A stretch of DNA of 64,000 bases from CALFBG01 sp045110315. GTDB lineage: Bacteria; Bacteroidota; Bacteroidia; Chitinophagales; Saprospiraceae. Both the position numbers and the translations under genes were made by a program. Each line of letters opens with the position of its first letter. The stretch's first letter is position 1. This document shows, one piece after another, positions 26,860 to 35,443 of this stretch. The DNA is taken from the NCBI GenBank assembly GCA_045110315.1, contig JBGCFY010000113.1:16242-80241 (forward strand), given 5' to 3'. The notes under the pieces are model-generated. The model saw only the letters and a program-made list of their open reading frames with translations. It had not been told where the DNA came from and searched no databases.

Positions 26860-28839
26860 TTACTTCTTTTTAGACAAGCGATTCGTCGTTGCCTTCACCA
26901 CTTTGGGCTTACTTAATTTTAAAGGCTCAAAAATCATGATCGCTAAAGGAGATAATACAATGTCTAACTGGTAGGCTTTCCCGTGTTGCTTTTTCTTGGT
27001 AGCTTTGAGTTTAGCGGCATTGACGACGCCACTTCCACCAAAACTAGCATCGTCACTATTGAGCATTTCTACCCAAGTCCCACCCTGCGGCACGCCCAAT
27101 TTATAACCCTCCATCGTTTTCGAATTAAAGTTACAAACAACAAGCAAGGGCTTATCCTGCGCACTACCTTTTCGCAAGTACACAAAGACACTATTTTTGT
27201 TATCACCATAGTCAATCCATTCAAAACCTTCTTGACTAAACGCGTGGAAATACAAACTAGCATGACTGCTGTAAAATTTATTAAGCGACTTTACCCAATG
27301 TTGTAAGTTTTGGTGATAGGCATATTGTAGCAGTTCCCAGTCTAAACCTCGATCGTGACTCCACTCTTGGGTTTGCCCAAATTCTCCGCCCATAAACAAT
27401 AGTTGTGTTCCGGGATGGGTAAACATATAGCCATACAATAGGCGTAATTGTGCGAACCGTTGCCATTCGTCGCCTGGCATTTTATTAATTAGAGAGCCTT
27501 TCCCGTGTACTACTTCGTCGTGCGAAAGTGGCAACATAAAGTTTTCTGAAAAGGCATAAACCAAGCTAAAGCTGAGATCATTTTGGTGATATTGTCGATA
27601 AATTAGCGCTCGTTCCATGTAAGCTAAAGTATCATGCATCCAACCCATCATCCATTTTTGACCAAAACCTAAACCACCATCAAAGGTTGGTTTCGATACA
27701 CTCGGCCAAGCCGTAGATTCTTCGGCAATCGTAATGGCGCTCGGATATTCGAGATAAACGGTTTCATTAAAATTTTTCAAAAATTCAATAGATTCTAAGT
27801 TTTCTCTGCCACCATATTTGTTGGGAATCCACTGACCTTCGTCCCGCGAATAATCTAGGTACAGCATCGAAGCAACGGCATCTACTCGTAAGCCATCAAT
27901 ATGGTATTGATCTAACCAAAATAAAGCATTTGAAATTAAAAATGCGCAAACTTCATTTCTACCTAAATTGAAAATGCAACTCTTCCAGTCTGGATGAAAA
28001 CCTTGACGCGGATCAGAGTGATCGTACAAATGTGTTCCATCAAAGAAAGCCAAACCATGACCATCTTCCGGAAAATGCGAGGGCACCCAATCCAAAATCA
28101 CCCCAATGCCTTGCTGATGAAAAGCATCGACCAACATCATAAATTCTTCTGGATTACCGTAGCGAGCCGACGGCGCAAAATAGCCCGTGAGTTGGTATCC
28201 CCACGAAGCATAATACGGATGTTCCATGACCGGCATCAATTCGACGTGTGTAAATCCCATCTCCGCTACGTACGCCACTAACTCTAGTGCAAGTTCGCGA
28301 TAACTCAACGAACGGTTTTGCTCAGATCTAAATTTTTTCCAAGATCCTAGGTGTACTTCGTAAACGGAAAAAGGCTTAGGTTTTCCACGTTCTTTATCCC
28401 GCTTACTCATCCAATTCTTATCTTTCCATTCGTACGCTAGTCCCCAAACTACAGAAGCAGTTTTTGGAGGATTTTCACAATACTTGGCAAAAGGATCTGC
28501 CTTTTCTAAGCGCAAATCATTGTAAGAAATGATATGGTATTTATACAAAGTTCCTTGGCCAACATTAGGAATGAAGCCTTCCCAAATGCCACTATTATCC
28601 CAACGCAAAGACAAATTATATTCTTCGGCTTTCCATTCATTAAAATTACCGATCACCGAAACGGATTTAGCATTTGGTGCCCAAACCGCAAAATAAGTAC
28701 CTTGCTCTCCCTCCCACTCCATCAAGTGACTCCCCAGTTTTTCGTACAACCGAAAGTGTTTACCCGATTTGAAAAGTTGAATGTCAAAATCTGTAAACCT
28801 CGAAGCTATTTTTACCCGCGACTTATTTTGCATGTGCAT
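26860..28839 (-). CDS. glgB: 1,4-alpha-glucan branching enzyme (GH13)
   Basis: It forms alpha-1,6 branches in glycogen. 659 residues: an N-terminal CBM48 (about 25-130; YFAVWAPNAKSVSVIGNFNEW), a GH13 barrel, and a C-terminal beta domain. Conserved GH13 regions are visible: DWVPSHFPEDGHGL, GLRVDAVASMLY with nucleophile Asp320, the acid/base Glu in IAEESTAWP, and LSHDEVVHGKGS. The tail ends in basic residues (VVKATTNRLSKKK). The GH57 gene lies 5 kb away and a CBM48 fusion gene 2 kb away, which suggests a loose alpha-glucan region. No glgA or glgC is in the window. Confidence 0.96.
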   Translation of the reverse strand: MHMQNKSRVKIASRFTDFDIQLFKSGKHFRLYEKLGSHLMEWEGEQGTYFAVWAPNAKSVSVIGNFNEWKAEEYNLSLRWDNSGIWEGFIPNVGQGTLYKYHIISYNDLRLEKADPFAKYCENPPKTASVVWGLAYEWKDKNWMSKRDKERGKPKPFSVYEVHLGSWKKFRSEQNRSLSYRELALELVAYVAEMGFTHVELMPVMEHPYYASWGYQLTGYFAPSARYGNPEEFMMLVDAFHQQGIGVILDWVPSHFPEDGHGLAFFDGTHLYDHSDPRQGFHPDWKSCIFNLGRNEVCAFLISNALFWLDQYHIDGLRVDAVASMLYLDYSRDEGQWIPNKYGGRENLESIEFLKNFNETVYLEYPSAITIAEESTAWPSVSKPTFDGGLGFGQKWMMGWMHDTLAYMERALIYRQYHQNDLSFSLVYAFSENFMLPLSHDEVVHGKGSLINKMPGDEWQRFAQLRLLYGYMFTHPGTQLLFMGGEFGQTQEWSHDRGLDWELLQYAYHQNLQHWVKSLNKFYSSHASLYFHAFSQEGFEWIDYGDNKNSVFVYLRKGSAQDKPLLVVCNFNSKTMEGYKLGVPQGGTWVEMLNSDDASFGGSGVVNAAKLKATKKKQHGKAYQLDIVLSPLAIMIFEPLKLSKPKVVKATTNRLSKKK

Positions 28840-28913
28840 ATGTAGTTGATTTTGGTAAAACTGTTTTAAAACAATTTCTACTTCTGTAAAGCATCTTTTC
28901 GCTCTTTGAGCCT

Positions 28914-28921
28914 CAAAGATA
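28914..28921 (-). promoter_or_regulatory. Bacteroidota -7 box for glgB
   Basis: The minus strand reads TATCTTTG, 75 bases upstream of the glgB ATG. Confidence 0.55.
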
Positions 28922-28978
28922 GAAAACCTCGATCACTAATCCATTGGTCTGTCTAGTTAAAAGCTATTTCCACACACA

Positions 28979-29017
28979 AAAAAATACTCCAATGATGAAA
29001 GAATCATCATTGGAGTA
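28979..29017 (-). terminator. Terminator of the alpha/beta hydrolase gene
   Basis: A perfect 14-bp stem TACTCCAATGATGA / TCATCATTGGAGTA with a 5-base loop. On the minus strand it is followed by TTTT plus more T (28979-28984). Confidence 0.85.
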
Positions 29018-29049
29018 ATCCGTGTTCCGTAACACTTCAGGGATTCAGC

Positions 29050-30498
29050 TTAGCGAGTTTGTTCCAGAATCCAATTCCCTACAAAGGTCATTGCTGCCGG
29101 AGCAAAGGTTTCTTCAATTTGATAGTATTCTGCTACGGCTCCCGTCTTTGCCGTTTGAAAGAGGTGATTCATTTCGGGAAATTCTTTTATTTCAAATACC
29201 TTACAGGGAGCTTTTTCTAGGGATGTTTTGATTCCTTCCAAATTGACTTTAGCCGGTACTTGTAAATCTTTACCACCATTGACCGCTAAGGTTGGGCAGC
29301 TTACTTTTGTCAAATAAACAGCCGGATCAAAGTTAAGAAAATAACGAAACCAAGGACCACCAACTTGACCCAATAGTTGATCGACGCTCGCTTCTACGGA
29401 GCCACCTTTTGCCTCTTGTTCCGCCGCAGATAAAGTATCAAATTCTGGCTTTAAAAACGCTATCAACGCTGACCTTCTTTCCATCGCCGACAAGTCTTTT
29501 TTGACAATTTCGTATACTTTTTCATTTTGAATAGAATCCTTTTTAATCGCCGCCTCAGGTTTTCCCATTGATCTTCCAATCAGTCCTTGCTGTTGGATCA
29601 ATAATTCGTCACATTTGATTCCGGGACCTGCAAGTAAGACGATAAAAGAAACGTCTTTGGATTTGCTAGCGACCATCGGTGCAATTAAGCCGCCTTCACT
29701 ATGACCAACTAAGCCAATTTTTGTAGCGTCAATTTCTTTTCTAGTTTTCAGGTAAGCAATTCCAGCCATAACATCTCGAGAAAAATCTAATGACGTAGCG
29801 CCAGTAAAATTCCCCGTAGATTTTCCAACGCCACGATCATCATAGCGCAGTACTGCGATTCCTTGACGCGTTAGGTAGTCAGATAAAACCAAAAATGGTT
29901 TATGTCCCATCAATTCTTCGTCGCGATTTTGTGGACCAGAGCCAGAGATTAAAATGACAACGGCGTGCGGTCCTGCCGTCTTGGGTAAGGTCAGGGTTCC
30001 TGCCAGTGATAATTTATCTGCTTCGTTAATGTAACTCACCTCCTCACTGGTATATGGAAACGGTGCCTTGGGTACCTGTGGTCGGTTAAGTACTTTATCG
30101 CCACTTGATCTTTCCATCACTAAGTCTAGCGACATCCCTCCTTGTGCCCATTTTCCTGTCAATTTTTCTCCCGCGGCATCCAGTGATCCCGTATAACTAG
30201 CTTGAAATGCACTAAATTGTATTGTAATTTCTTGCCCAGTTACAACTACTTCTGAAGCATTAAATCCTTTTACCCCTTGCGCGGGTACATCAATGGTAGC
30301 CGACCATTTTTCCGATTCATATTTAATATCAAAGCCGAGGTCTAAAGCTGCACCGGGCGTGGCTAAGCTTCCCGACCAAGCGCCTATGAATTGCTTCCGT
30401 GCCTCAGCATTTTGTCCATTTAAAGTGGTCAAAGAAAATAAACCAACAAATAGGAATAGTAGTGATAAGCGATAAGTATGATTAGCTAGTAAATTCAT
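29050..30498 (-). CDS. Secreted alpha/beta hydrolase with N-terminal beta domain
   Basis: 482 residues. A signal peptide (about 1-29, ending TTLNGQ) is followed by a beta-rich domain of about 110 residues (FIGAWSGSLATPGAALDLGF...) common in Bacteroidota esterase/peptidase-like hydrolases. The hydrolase domain has ISGSGPQNRDEE (oxyanion region), YDDRGVGKS, the nucleophile elbow GHSEGG (Ser), and a C-terminal EMNHLFQ with the likely catalytic His. A periplasmic esterase or peptidase acting on small molecules is likely. The substrate is unknown. There is no T9SS sorting domain. Confidence 0.85.
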   Translation of the reverse strand: MNLLANHTYRLSLLFLFVGLFSLTTLNGQNAEARKQFIGAWSGSLATPGAALDLGFDIKYESEKWSATIDVPAQGVKGFNASEVVVTGQEITIQFSAFQASYTGSLDAAGEKLTGKWAQGGMSLDLVMERSSGDKVLNRPQVPKAPFPYTSEEVSYINEADKLSLAGTLTLPKTAGPHAVVILISGSGPQNRDEELMGHKPFLVLSDYLTRQGIAVLRYDDRGVGKSTGNFTGATSLDFSRDVMAGIAYLKTRKEIDATKIGLVGHSEGGLIAPMVASKSKDVSFIVLLAGPGIKCDELLIQQQGLIGRSMGKPEAAIKKDSIQNEKVYEIVKKDLSAMERRSALIAFLKPEFDTLSAAEQEAKGGSVEASVDQLLGQVGGPWFRYFLNFDPAVYLTKVSCPTLAVNGGKDLQVPAKVNLEGIKTSLEKAPCKVFEIKEFPEMNHLFQTAKTGAVAEYYQIEETFAPAAMTFVGNWILEQTR

Positions 30499-30520
30499 CT
30501 GTCTATTTTTTTATGTAAAA

Positions 30521-30536
30521 GAAGTTGTTTTAAAAT
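30521..30536 (+). repeat. Family B repeat end
   Basis: GAAGTTGTTTTAAAAT, an exact copy of the consensus end, in the leader of the alpha/beta hydrolase gene. Confidence 0.55.
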
Positions 30537-30557
30537 ACAAAAGAAGTATTTCTAAAC

Positions 30558-30565
30558 CAAAGATA
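30558..30565 (-). promoter_or_regulatory. Bacteroidota -7 box for the alpha/beta hydrolase
   Basis: The minus strand reads TATCTTTG, 60 bases upstream of the ATG at 30498. Confidence 0.5.
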
Positions 30566-30767
30566 AGAGCCTTCAGATTAGCAATTTAATAATAAAGACC
30601 AAAAACCTTAATTTTCAGATAGAAGGAAGGGAAGCGTGGAATTTTAATTGGATGAACCGACTCATCAGACAGAAGGTGGAGGTATGATACAACAAATCCT
30701 GCCATGCAACAAAGTCGCCTAGCAGGATTTATATTTTTTTGAATAACGATGGTTACTACAAAACGTA

Positions 30768-31448
30768 TTAACGCTTACCGCCGTTCAATTCTTCTTGTAA
30801 TTTTTCTAAGCTTGTCCAATCTCCTTTGGCAGCCAATTTAGCTTGTTCCGCCCAAGTAGAAGGATTGTGCATTTTGAAGCGGCTACCTGCTTTTTCTAGA
30901 ACGGCTTTCAAAAAGCTGATTTTAGATTTAGCCAATTGTGCAAAAGTAGCAACACCGTCTTCGTTTAATAATTTTTCAATTTTTGGACCGATACCTTCGA
31001 TCTTTCTCAAGTTATCTTTTTTAGCTTTAGCTTTAGGAGTTGCTTTAGCAGTCGTTTTCTTAGCAGTAGTTTTAGTTATTTTTCTAGCCTTAGTTGGCTT
31101 TGCCGTAACTTTTTTTGCGACGATTTTTTTTGCTTCATCTACGTATACAACCGAATTGTATACACCAGTGTAGGGAGAAGGAATGTAATCATCCGCATTC
31201 CAATCATTTTCCCAAGTGTCGTTGTTGATCAAGTAGCGAAATTCATAATTTCGACCAGTTGCTAATTCTACAACAGCTTCGAAATCTCCTTTTTTAGAGG
31301 CTTTCATTGAAACAGCATCCGCTGCATTCCAGTCATTAAATTCACCTAAAAGTAAAACTTGCTCCGCTTTGTTTACTGCTTCTTGCGGCAAAGAGAAGGT
31401 AACCTTACAAACAGGCTTTGTTTTTGAAAATTGCTTCTTTAAACTCAT
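30768..31448 (-). CDS. CBM48 (glycogen-binding) domain fused to a helix-hairpin-helix domain
   Basis: 226 residues from the Met of MSLKKQFSKTKPVCKVTF. An in-frame ATG at 31502 would add 18 unlikely residues. Residues about 10-100 form a CBM48/isoamylase-early domain (AEQVLLLGEFNDWNA; YEFRYLINNDTWENDWNADDYIPS), as in AMPK-type glycogen binding. A Lys/Thr/Ala-rich linker follows (AKKVTAKPTKARKITK...). Then comes a helix-hairpin-helix domain with LRKIEGIGPKIEKLLNEDGV, as in DUF4332-like and L21-fused proteins. The combination suggests a glycogen-linked adaptor that may contact nucleic acid or protein. No catalytic site is visible. Confidence 0.82.
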   Translation of the reverse strand: MSLKKQFSKTKPVCKVTFSLPQEAVNKAEQVLLLGEFNDWNAADAVSMKASKKGDFEAVVELATGRNYEFRYLINNDTWENDWNADDYIPSPYTGVYNSVVYVDEAKKIVAKKVTAKPTKARKITKTTAKKTTAKATPKAKAKKDNLRKIEGIGPKIEKLLNEDGVATFAQLAKSKISFLKAVLEKAGSRFKMHNPSTWAEQAKLAAKGDWTSLEKLQEELNGGKR

Positions 31449-31525
31449 TACTTTTCTTTTAAAATAAAATAGATTAGTTAGGTTAGGTATATTATTTTTC
31501 ATAATACCTTCCCTTAAAAAAGATG

Positions 31526-31533
31526 CAAAGATA
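31526..31533 (-). promoter_or_regulatory. Bacteroidota -7 box for the CBM48-HhH gene
   Basis: The minus strand reads TATCTTTG, 78 bases upstream of the start chosen at 31448. From here to 31819 the DNA is A/T-rich with no recognisable feature. Confidence 0.55.
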
Positions 31534-31819
31534 CGTAAATAATTGATTTTAAAAAGAAATGGATGTTATTTTTAGGTTAAACACATCAAATTATTTTTAA
31601 ACAATGAATGTTGAGTAATAAAATATTGATTTGTTGTCCATTTTTGGCAACGTTTGATCATTTTTCAATCAATATTCAAGATTAGACATTCAAAAATCAA
31701 TATTTCCCTTCTATTCCACGGGATTAATATTTGATGCATTTGACTTATATTATTTCTAGGTTAATTCGTAGTATTTTTAAAGGAAAATGGGATTAATCTC
31801 ACTTACTGAAAGTTTTTAA

Positions 31820-33130
31820 TTACTGCTGTTGCAGCGCTTCCACTAAAAATGCTTCTACCATTGGCAATTGTCGAGTAATCCAGTCTTTCATGCGCTGCAC
31901 TTCACTGTCAAAATCTGCTCCTTTCAGAAAAGGATGGTCTTCTCCCAAAGGCCAACGTGCTTGATTTGCTAAAACGGCAGGACGAATTTGTTCCGCAATT
32001 TGATCCATCCGAGCAAATAGCTGGTCTGTCGTTAAGGTTCCTTTTGCTTTTAAAGCCAAAAACTTATCTCGAAGGCGTTGGTTATAGCCAACCGGATTTA
32101 GTTGCATTAACCGTTCAAATAGTTTTAGCCTAGTACAATCCAAGACAGCGGTTTGTGCCCGAGGTTCGGCGTCGCCATCTCTCCCATAACCATGATCGTA
32201 ATCCCAAGGGCAAATTTTATATTTTCCGGATTCGTTGATACGGTAGAGGTAAAAGTTTTTTACTACTCCATCGCCATTATTCGAAATCAATAATAACAAT
32301 TGCCAATCTATTAAATTATCAAGATCAAAAATTTGCTGAATACCATTTTTTTCACTCGTAAAAATACTATCACTTGTGTTAAAGATATAATCGGTAAGTT
32401 CGTAAATTTCGTTAGCACGGTTTTCTTTTTCCAATTTAGGATAGCGCTGATTGAAATAAGACTTGTCCGCTATTTTTTCTCGCTCTACTTGACTATAAAC
32501 ATCAAACCGGCTGTGCTTCAATATGTAATTTCTAAATCCGGCGTACTGTTCCTCATGCTCTTCCACTCGACGGTTGATCGGTGGTTCTTTGTACAAAACA
32601 GCGAAGGGATCGCGGCGTTCCAATCCCAGACTACGTGCATCGACACGTTGCGTCAATACGTATAAGCCATGATATGCTTCCCCAAAATAAAGCGTGGTAT
32701 AAGCGGTTCTAGGTACCCGATTCCCTGGCGAGAAAGCAGCATACAAGTCGTAACTCAGGGTATTCCGCATAAAGGTCATATCCAAATGAGAAGCGATCAA
32801 TAACCAATTTTTACTTTTAGGTAATCCAGCTATTGCAACGGCTCGTGGAAGCGTTAAACCATAATGTTTTTTTTCTAAAAAGGCCGAAGTATTTCCTCGA
32901 ATCCGCACGGCTGTAGGAATTTGATCTAAGTATAAGTTTTGAAATTGATCGTAATAGCTGAGCTCAAATTGATTCTCTTGGAAAAAGATATCCTTTGGAG
33001 TTGCCGTAAGTACGACGCGTGGAAGTGTTGATTGATTGGCGGAACGTTCTTTCCACCAATAAAAAGGAGATATGGCAAGGATCGCAATCAGTAATATCCC
33101 AATAAAAAAGTATTCTTTTTTGGTCAGCAT
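31820..33130 (-). CDS. CotH-like kinase-fold protein, membrane-anchored
   Basis: 436 residues. An N-terminal hydrophobic helix (about 8-28) anchors or exports it. CotH-family marks are VRIRGNTSAFLEKKHYGLTL (ATP-site Lys region), KNWLLIASHLDMTFMRNTLSYDL, YFGEAYHGLYVLTQRVD, and the catalytic-metal motif KICPWDYDHGYGRDG. CotH proteins are atypical kinases: the Bacillus spore-coat member phosphorylates another coat protein. The substrate here is unknown, and it probably acts in the envelope. It lies just downstream of a small ORF (33200-33505) on the same strand, 69 bases away. Confidence 0.85.
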   Translation of the reverse strand: MLTKKEYFFIGILLIAILAISPFYWWKERSANQSTLPRVVLTATPKDIFFQENQFELSYYDQFQNLYLDQIPTAVRIRGNTSAFLEKKHYGLTLPRAVAIAGLPKSKNWLLIASHLDMTFMRNTLSYDLYAAFSPGNRVPRTAYTTLYFGEAYHGLYVLTQRVDARSLGLERRDPFAVLYKEPPINRRVEEHEEQYAGFRNYILKHSRFDVYSQVEREKIADKSYFNQRYPKLEKENRANEIYELTDYIFNTSDSIFTSEKNGIQQIFDLDNLIDWQLLLLISNNGDGVVKNFYLYRINESGKYKICPWDYDHGYGRDGDAEPRAQTAVLDCTRLKLFERLMQLNPVGYNQRLRDKFLALKAKGTLTTDQLFARMDQIAEQIRPAVLANQARWPLGEDHPFLKGADFDSEVQRMKDWITRQLPMVEAFLVEALQQQ

Positions 33131-33199
33131 AAAACCCTATCGTTATAGAAATTATTACGTCGCGAATCCATATCGCTACATAACTAAAACGGAGCAACG

Positions 33200-33505
33200 C
33201 TAATTTAAGGAAAAGTTAGGCATATTCGGATTGGTCGCATTGTAAATATTGAGGATGCTAATTTTAACTTCCATAAACTTTGCCAACGGAAAATCGGCAA
33301 TCATATTCAAAACGTCCAATTCAGAGTTAGCTTTAAATATAACCCAAAGCTTTGCTTCTTCCATTGAAAGTGCATAATTCATCAATTTACCTTCCTCCAA
33401 GAAGCGATCAACTACTGCGCGTTGGAAAGGAATAAGCGCCATGAATTCTTCTGAAATGTCGTCAGGCAAAGTAAAGTCTGCCATGTATTGGTATTCCGGA
33501 TTCAT
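33200..33505 (-). CDS. Small muconolactone isomerase/YCII-like protein
   Basis: 101 residues. The pattern YMADFTLPDDISEEFMALIPFQRAVVDRFLEEGKLMNYALS ... LWVIFKANSELDVLNMIADFPLAKFMEVKISIL resembles the ferredoxin-like alpha/beta barrel of muconolactone delta-isomerase-like and YCII-like proteins. Such Bacteroidota homologues have no known reaction. It is cytoplasmic, with no signal peptide. It may form an operon with the CotH gene 69 bases downstream. The enzymatic call is by fold resemblance only. Confidence 0.65.
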   Translation of the reverse strand: MNPEYQYMADFTLPDDISEEFMALIPFQRAVVDRFLEEGKLMNYALSMEEAKLWVIFKANSELDVLNMIADFPLAKFMEVKISILNIYNATNPNMPNFSLN

Positions 33506-33691
33506 ATTAAAAAAGGATTAAAAGCTTTGCATTGCTACTTAAATAGCCTTCAGGTAAAATAAGATTTTATTTATAAAAATAAAGTCAAATCACGCCAATC
33601 AGTCTAAATCTAGCACTTTACACAAAAAAAGGAGGCTATTTGTCAATTTTTAGCAGCACTTTGATGATTCAATTTTAAAAAAATAAAAAAA

Positions 33692-33721
33692 ATCCCGAAT
33701 GCTCGTTAGAACATTCGGGAT
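33692..33721 (-). terminator. Terminator of the repeat-protein gene
   Basis: A perfect 10-bp stem ATCCCGAATG / CATTCGGGAT, followed on the minus strand by an almost unbroken T run (33676-33691). Confidence 0.9.
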
Positions 33722-33757
33722 AAAAGTATTAAAACTTTAACTCAGTTGAGTTTGCGA

Positions 33758-35284
33758 TTAGTAGTTAATTCCTAATGCCTTCAACGTTTGCATATCTAAT
33801 TGTCCAACTGGAAGATTGTTATCTTTTTGGAATTTAGTTAAGGCAGACTTTGTGCGTACACCCATTACATCATCAAGAGGACCTGGATCATAACCACGGC
33901 TCTTTAATGCAGACTGGATAGAACGAACAGTGTATCCTGTGATTTTTTCACCACAAAGAACTTCTCTCCATTCTGTGAAACCACCTTTCTTAGTTAATCT
34001 TCTTTTTGTTAAAGTAGCGTACTCCGCAGGAACTTCGATAGTTCTAGTCGCAGCAGCAGCTTTTACTACTTTTCTAGTTTCGCTAGTAAACTCAGCAGGA
34101 ATAATTTCTTCTCTAGTAGATGCTGGAGCTTTTACAACTCTTTTTGTAATTGTTTTGTACTCAGCAGGAATGATTTCCTCCTTAGAAGCAGCTGGAGTTT
34201 TTACAACTTGCTTTGTAACGGTTGTGTACTCAGCAGGAATAATTTCCTCTCTAGTCGTTGCTGGAGTCTTTACAACTCTCTTTGTAATTGTTTTGTATTC
34301 TGCAGGAATTACTTCTTGTCTTGTAGAAGCTGGAGCTTTTACAACTCTTTTTGTAACTGTAGTATATTCTGCAGGAATTACTTCTGCTCTGCTTGAAGCT
34401 GGAGCTTTTACAACTCTCTTTGTTCTAGTACCGTATTGTGCAGGAATTTCAACATTCTTGATACAATCATCGCCACTGTCAGTATAACCGGCAGCGCAAC
34501 CTTTACGTACTTGACGAGTGTAGTTTTGGAATTCTGCTGGTACTTCTACCAAACACCATACTAAACAATCGTTAGGATCAGCGGAAAGACAGTTTCTGTC
34601 TGCTTTTTTCTTTACCCACTTTGTAGTTGCAGGCTTAGTTTCTACTCTTTCAGAGATAGTTTCGTATTGAGCAGGTACTCTTTCGATTCTAGAAGAAGCT
34701 TCTGCTACTACGTATTGCTCCGTAACCGTTTCGTATTCTGCTGGTACAGAAATCATTCTTTGCGATTCTGCTTTTACCATTACTTGTTCTGTAACCGTTT
34801 CGTATTCTGCTGGTACAGGAATCATTCTTTTTGATTCTGCTTTAGCTAATACTTGTTCCGTAACAGTTTCATATTCTGCTGGAACAGGAATTAATCTTCT
34901 TGTTTCAGGCTTGATCATTACTTGCTCTGTAACCGTTTCGAATACTGCTGGTGTTGCAATCATTCTTCTTGTTTCAGGCTTGATCATTACTTGTTCAGTA
35001 ACAGTTTCGTATTCTGCTGGTACAGGAATTACTCTTCTTGTTTCAGCTTTCACCATTACTTGATCAGATACAGTATCATATTCTGCTGGTACAACTTCTG
35101 TTCTAGAAGAAGCAGCTCTTACTTCAACCTGCTCAGTGACCGTTTCGTACTCATCAGCGATGAGACATTTAGCGTAACATTTACCTGGTTCTCTTTCAAA
35201 AGGTAAATCATCACCTGGTTGTGCGAAAGCAACGGTACCACATAACATGAGTGTAGCTACTAAAATTAGGTGCAATCTTTTCAT
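33758..35284 (-). CDS. Exported two-block repeat protein with peptidoglycan-binding domain
   Basis: 508 residues. A signal peptide (1-22, ending VAFAQ) precedes eight repeats of about 23 residues (about 45-230) on the theme PAEYETVTEQVMVKAE. A Cys-rich middle (about 230-288; RNCLSADPNDCLVWC, KGCAAGYTDSGDDC) follows. Then come seven more repeats (about 287-428) on the theme PAEYTTVTKRVVKAPAST. The last 60 residues form a PG_binding_1 domain (IQSALKSRGYDPG ... ALTKFQKDNNLP). The first block has TEQV where the second has TKRV, so the blocks differ in charge. The likely place is the periplasm, bound to the cell wall. I know the general type from Bacteroidota but no function. The DNA repeats are coding, not a CRISPR. 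Confidence 0.85.
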   Translation of the reverse strand: MKRLHLILVATLMLCGTVAFAQPGDDLPFEREPGKCYAKCLIADEYETVTEQVEVRAASSRTEVVPAEYDTVSDQVMVKAETRRVIPVPAEYETVTEQVMIKPETRRMIATPAVFETVTEQVMIKPETRRLIPVPAEYETVTEQVLAKAESKRMIPVPAEYETVTEQVMVKAESQRMISVPAEYETVTEQYVVAEASSRIERVPAQYETISERVETKPATTKWVKKKADRNCLSADPNDCLVWCLVEVPAEFQNYTRQVRKGCAAGYTDSGDDCIKNVEIPAQYGTRTKRVVKAPASSRAEVIPAEYTTVTKRVVKAPASTRQEVIPAEYKTITKRVVKTPATTREEIIPAEYTTVTKQVVKTPAASKEEIIPAEYKTITKRVVKAPASTREEIIPAEFTSETRKVVKAAAATRTIEVPAEYATLTKRRLTKKGGFTEWREVLCGEKITGYTVRSIQSALKSRGYDPGPLDDVMGVRTKSALTKFQKDNNLPVGQLDMQTLKALGINY

Positions 35285-35443
35285 AATTGAATTGAATTGG
35301 TTTTGATTAATAAAATTTAATTGTATTTATGTTCGTAAATAAGTGTGTTCTAACGATATGGCTGCCCAAAATAAAGGGACAAATTAGCCAAATAACCATA
35401 TTTTAACCACACACTTAAAGGTTTAATAATATTGACCGCAAAT

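Noticed and set aside
30692..30731. Inverted repeat AAATCCTGC / GCAGGATTT near the end of the CBM48-HhH gene
   Set aside because: The T run is on the wrong side for the minus-strand gene, and there is no plus-strand gene. The loop is about 20 bases.
33930..34487. A 185-residue plus-strand open frame opposite the repeat protein
   Set aside because: It is the antisense of a 23-codon repeat, so openness is inherited from the repeat. The translation is a monotone Ser/Thr/Phe/Val ladder, and the minus-strand gene has signal peptide, repeats and a known domain.
33990..35190. Regular DNA repeats resembling a CRISPR array
   Set aside because: Units are about 69 bases (23 codons), vary like diverging protein repeats, keep one reading frame and have no unique spacers.
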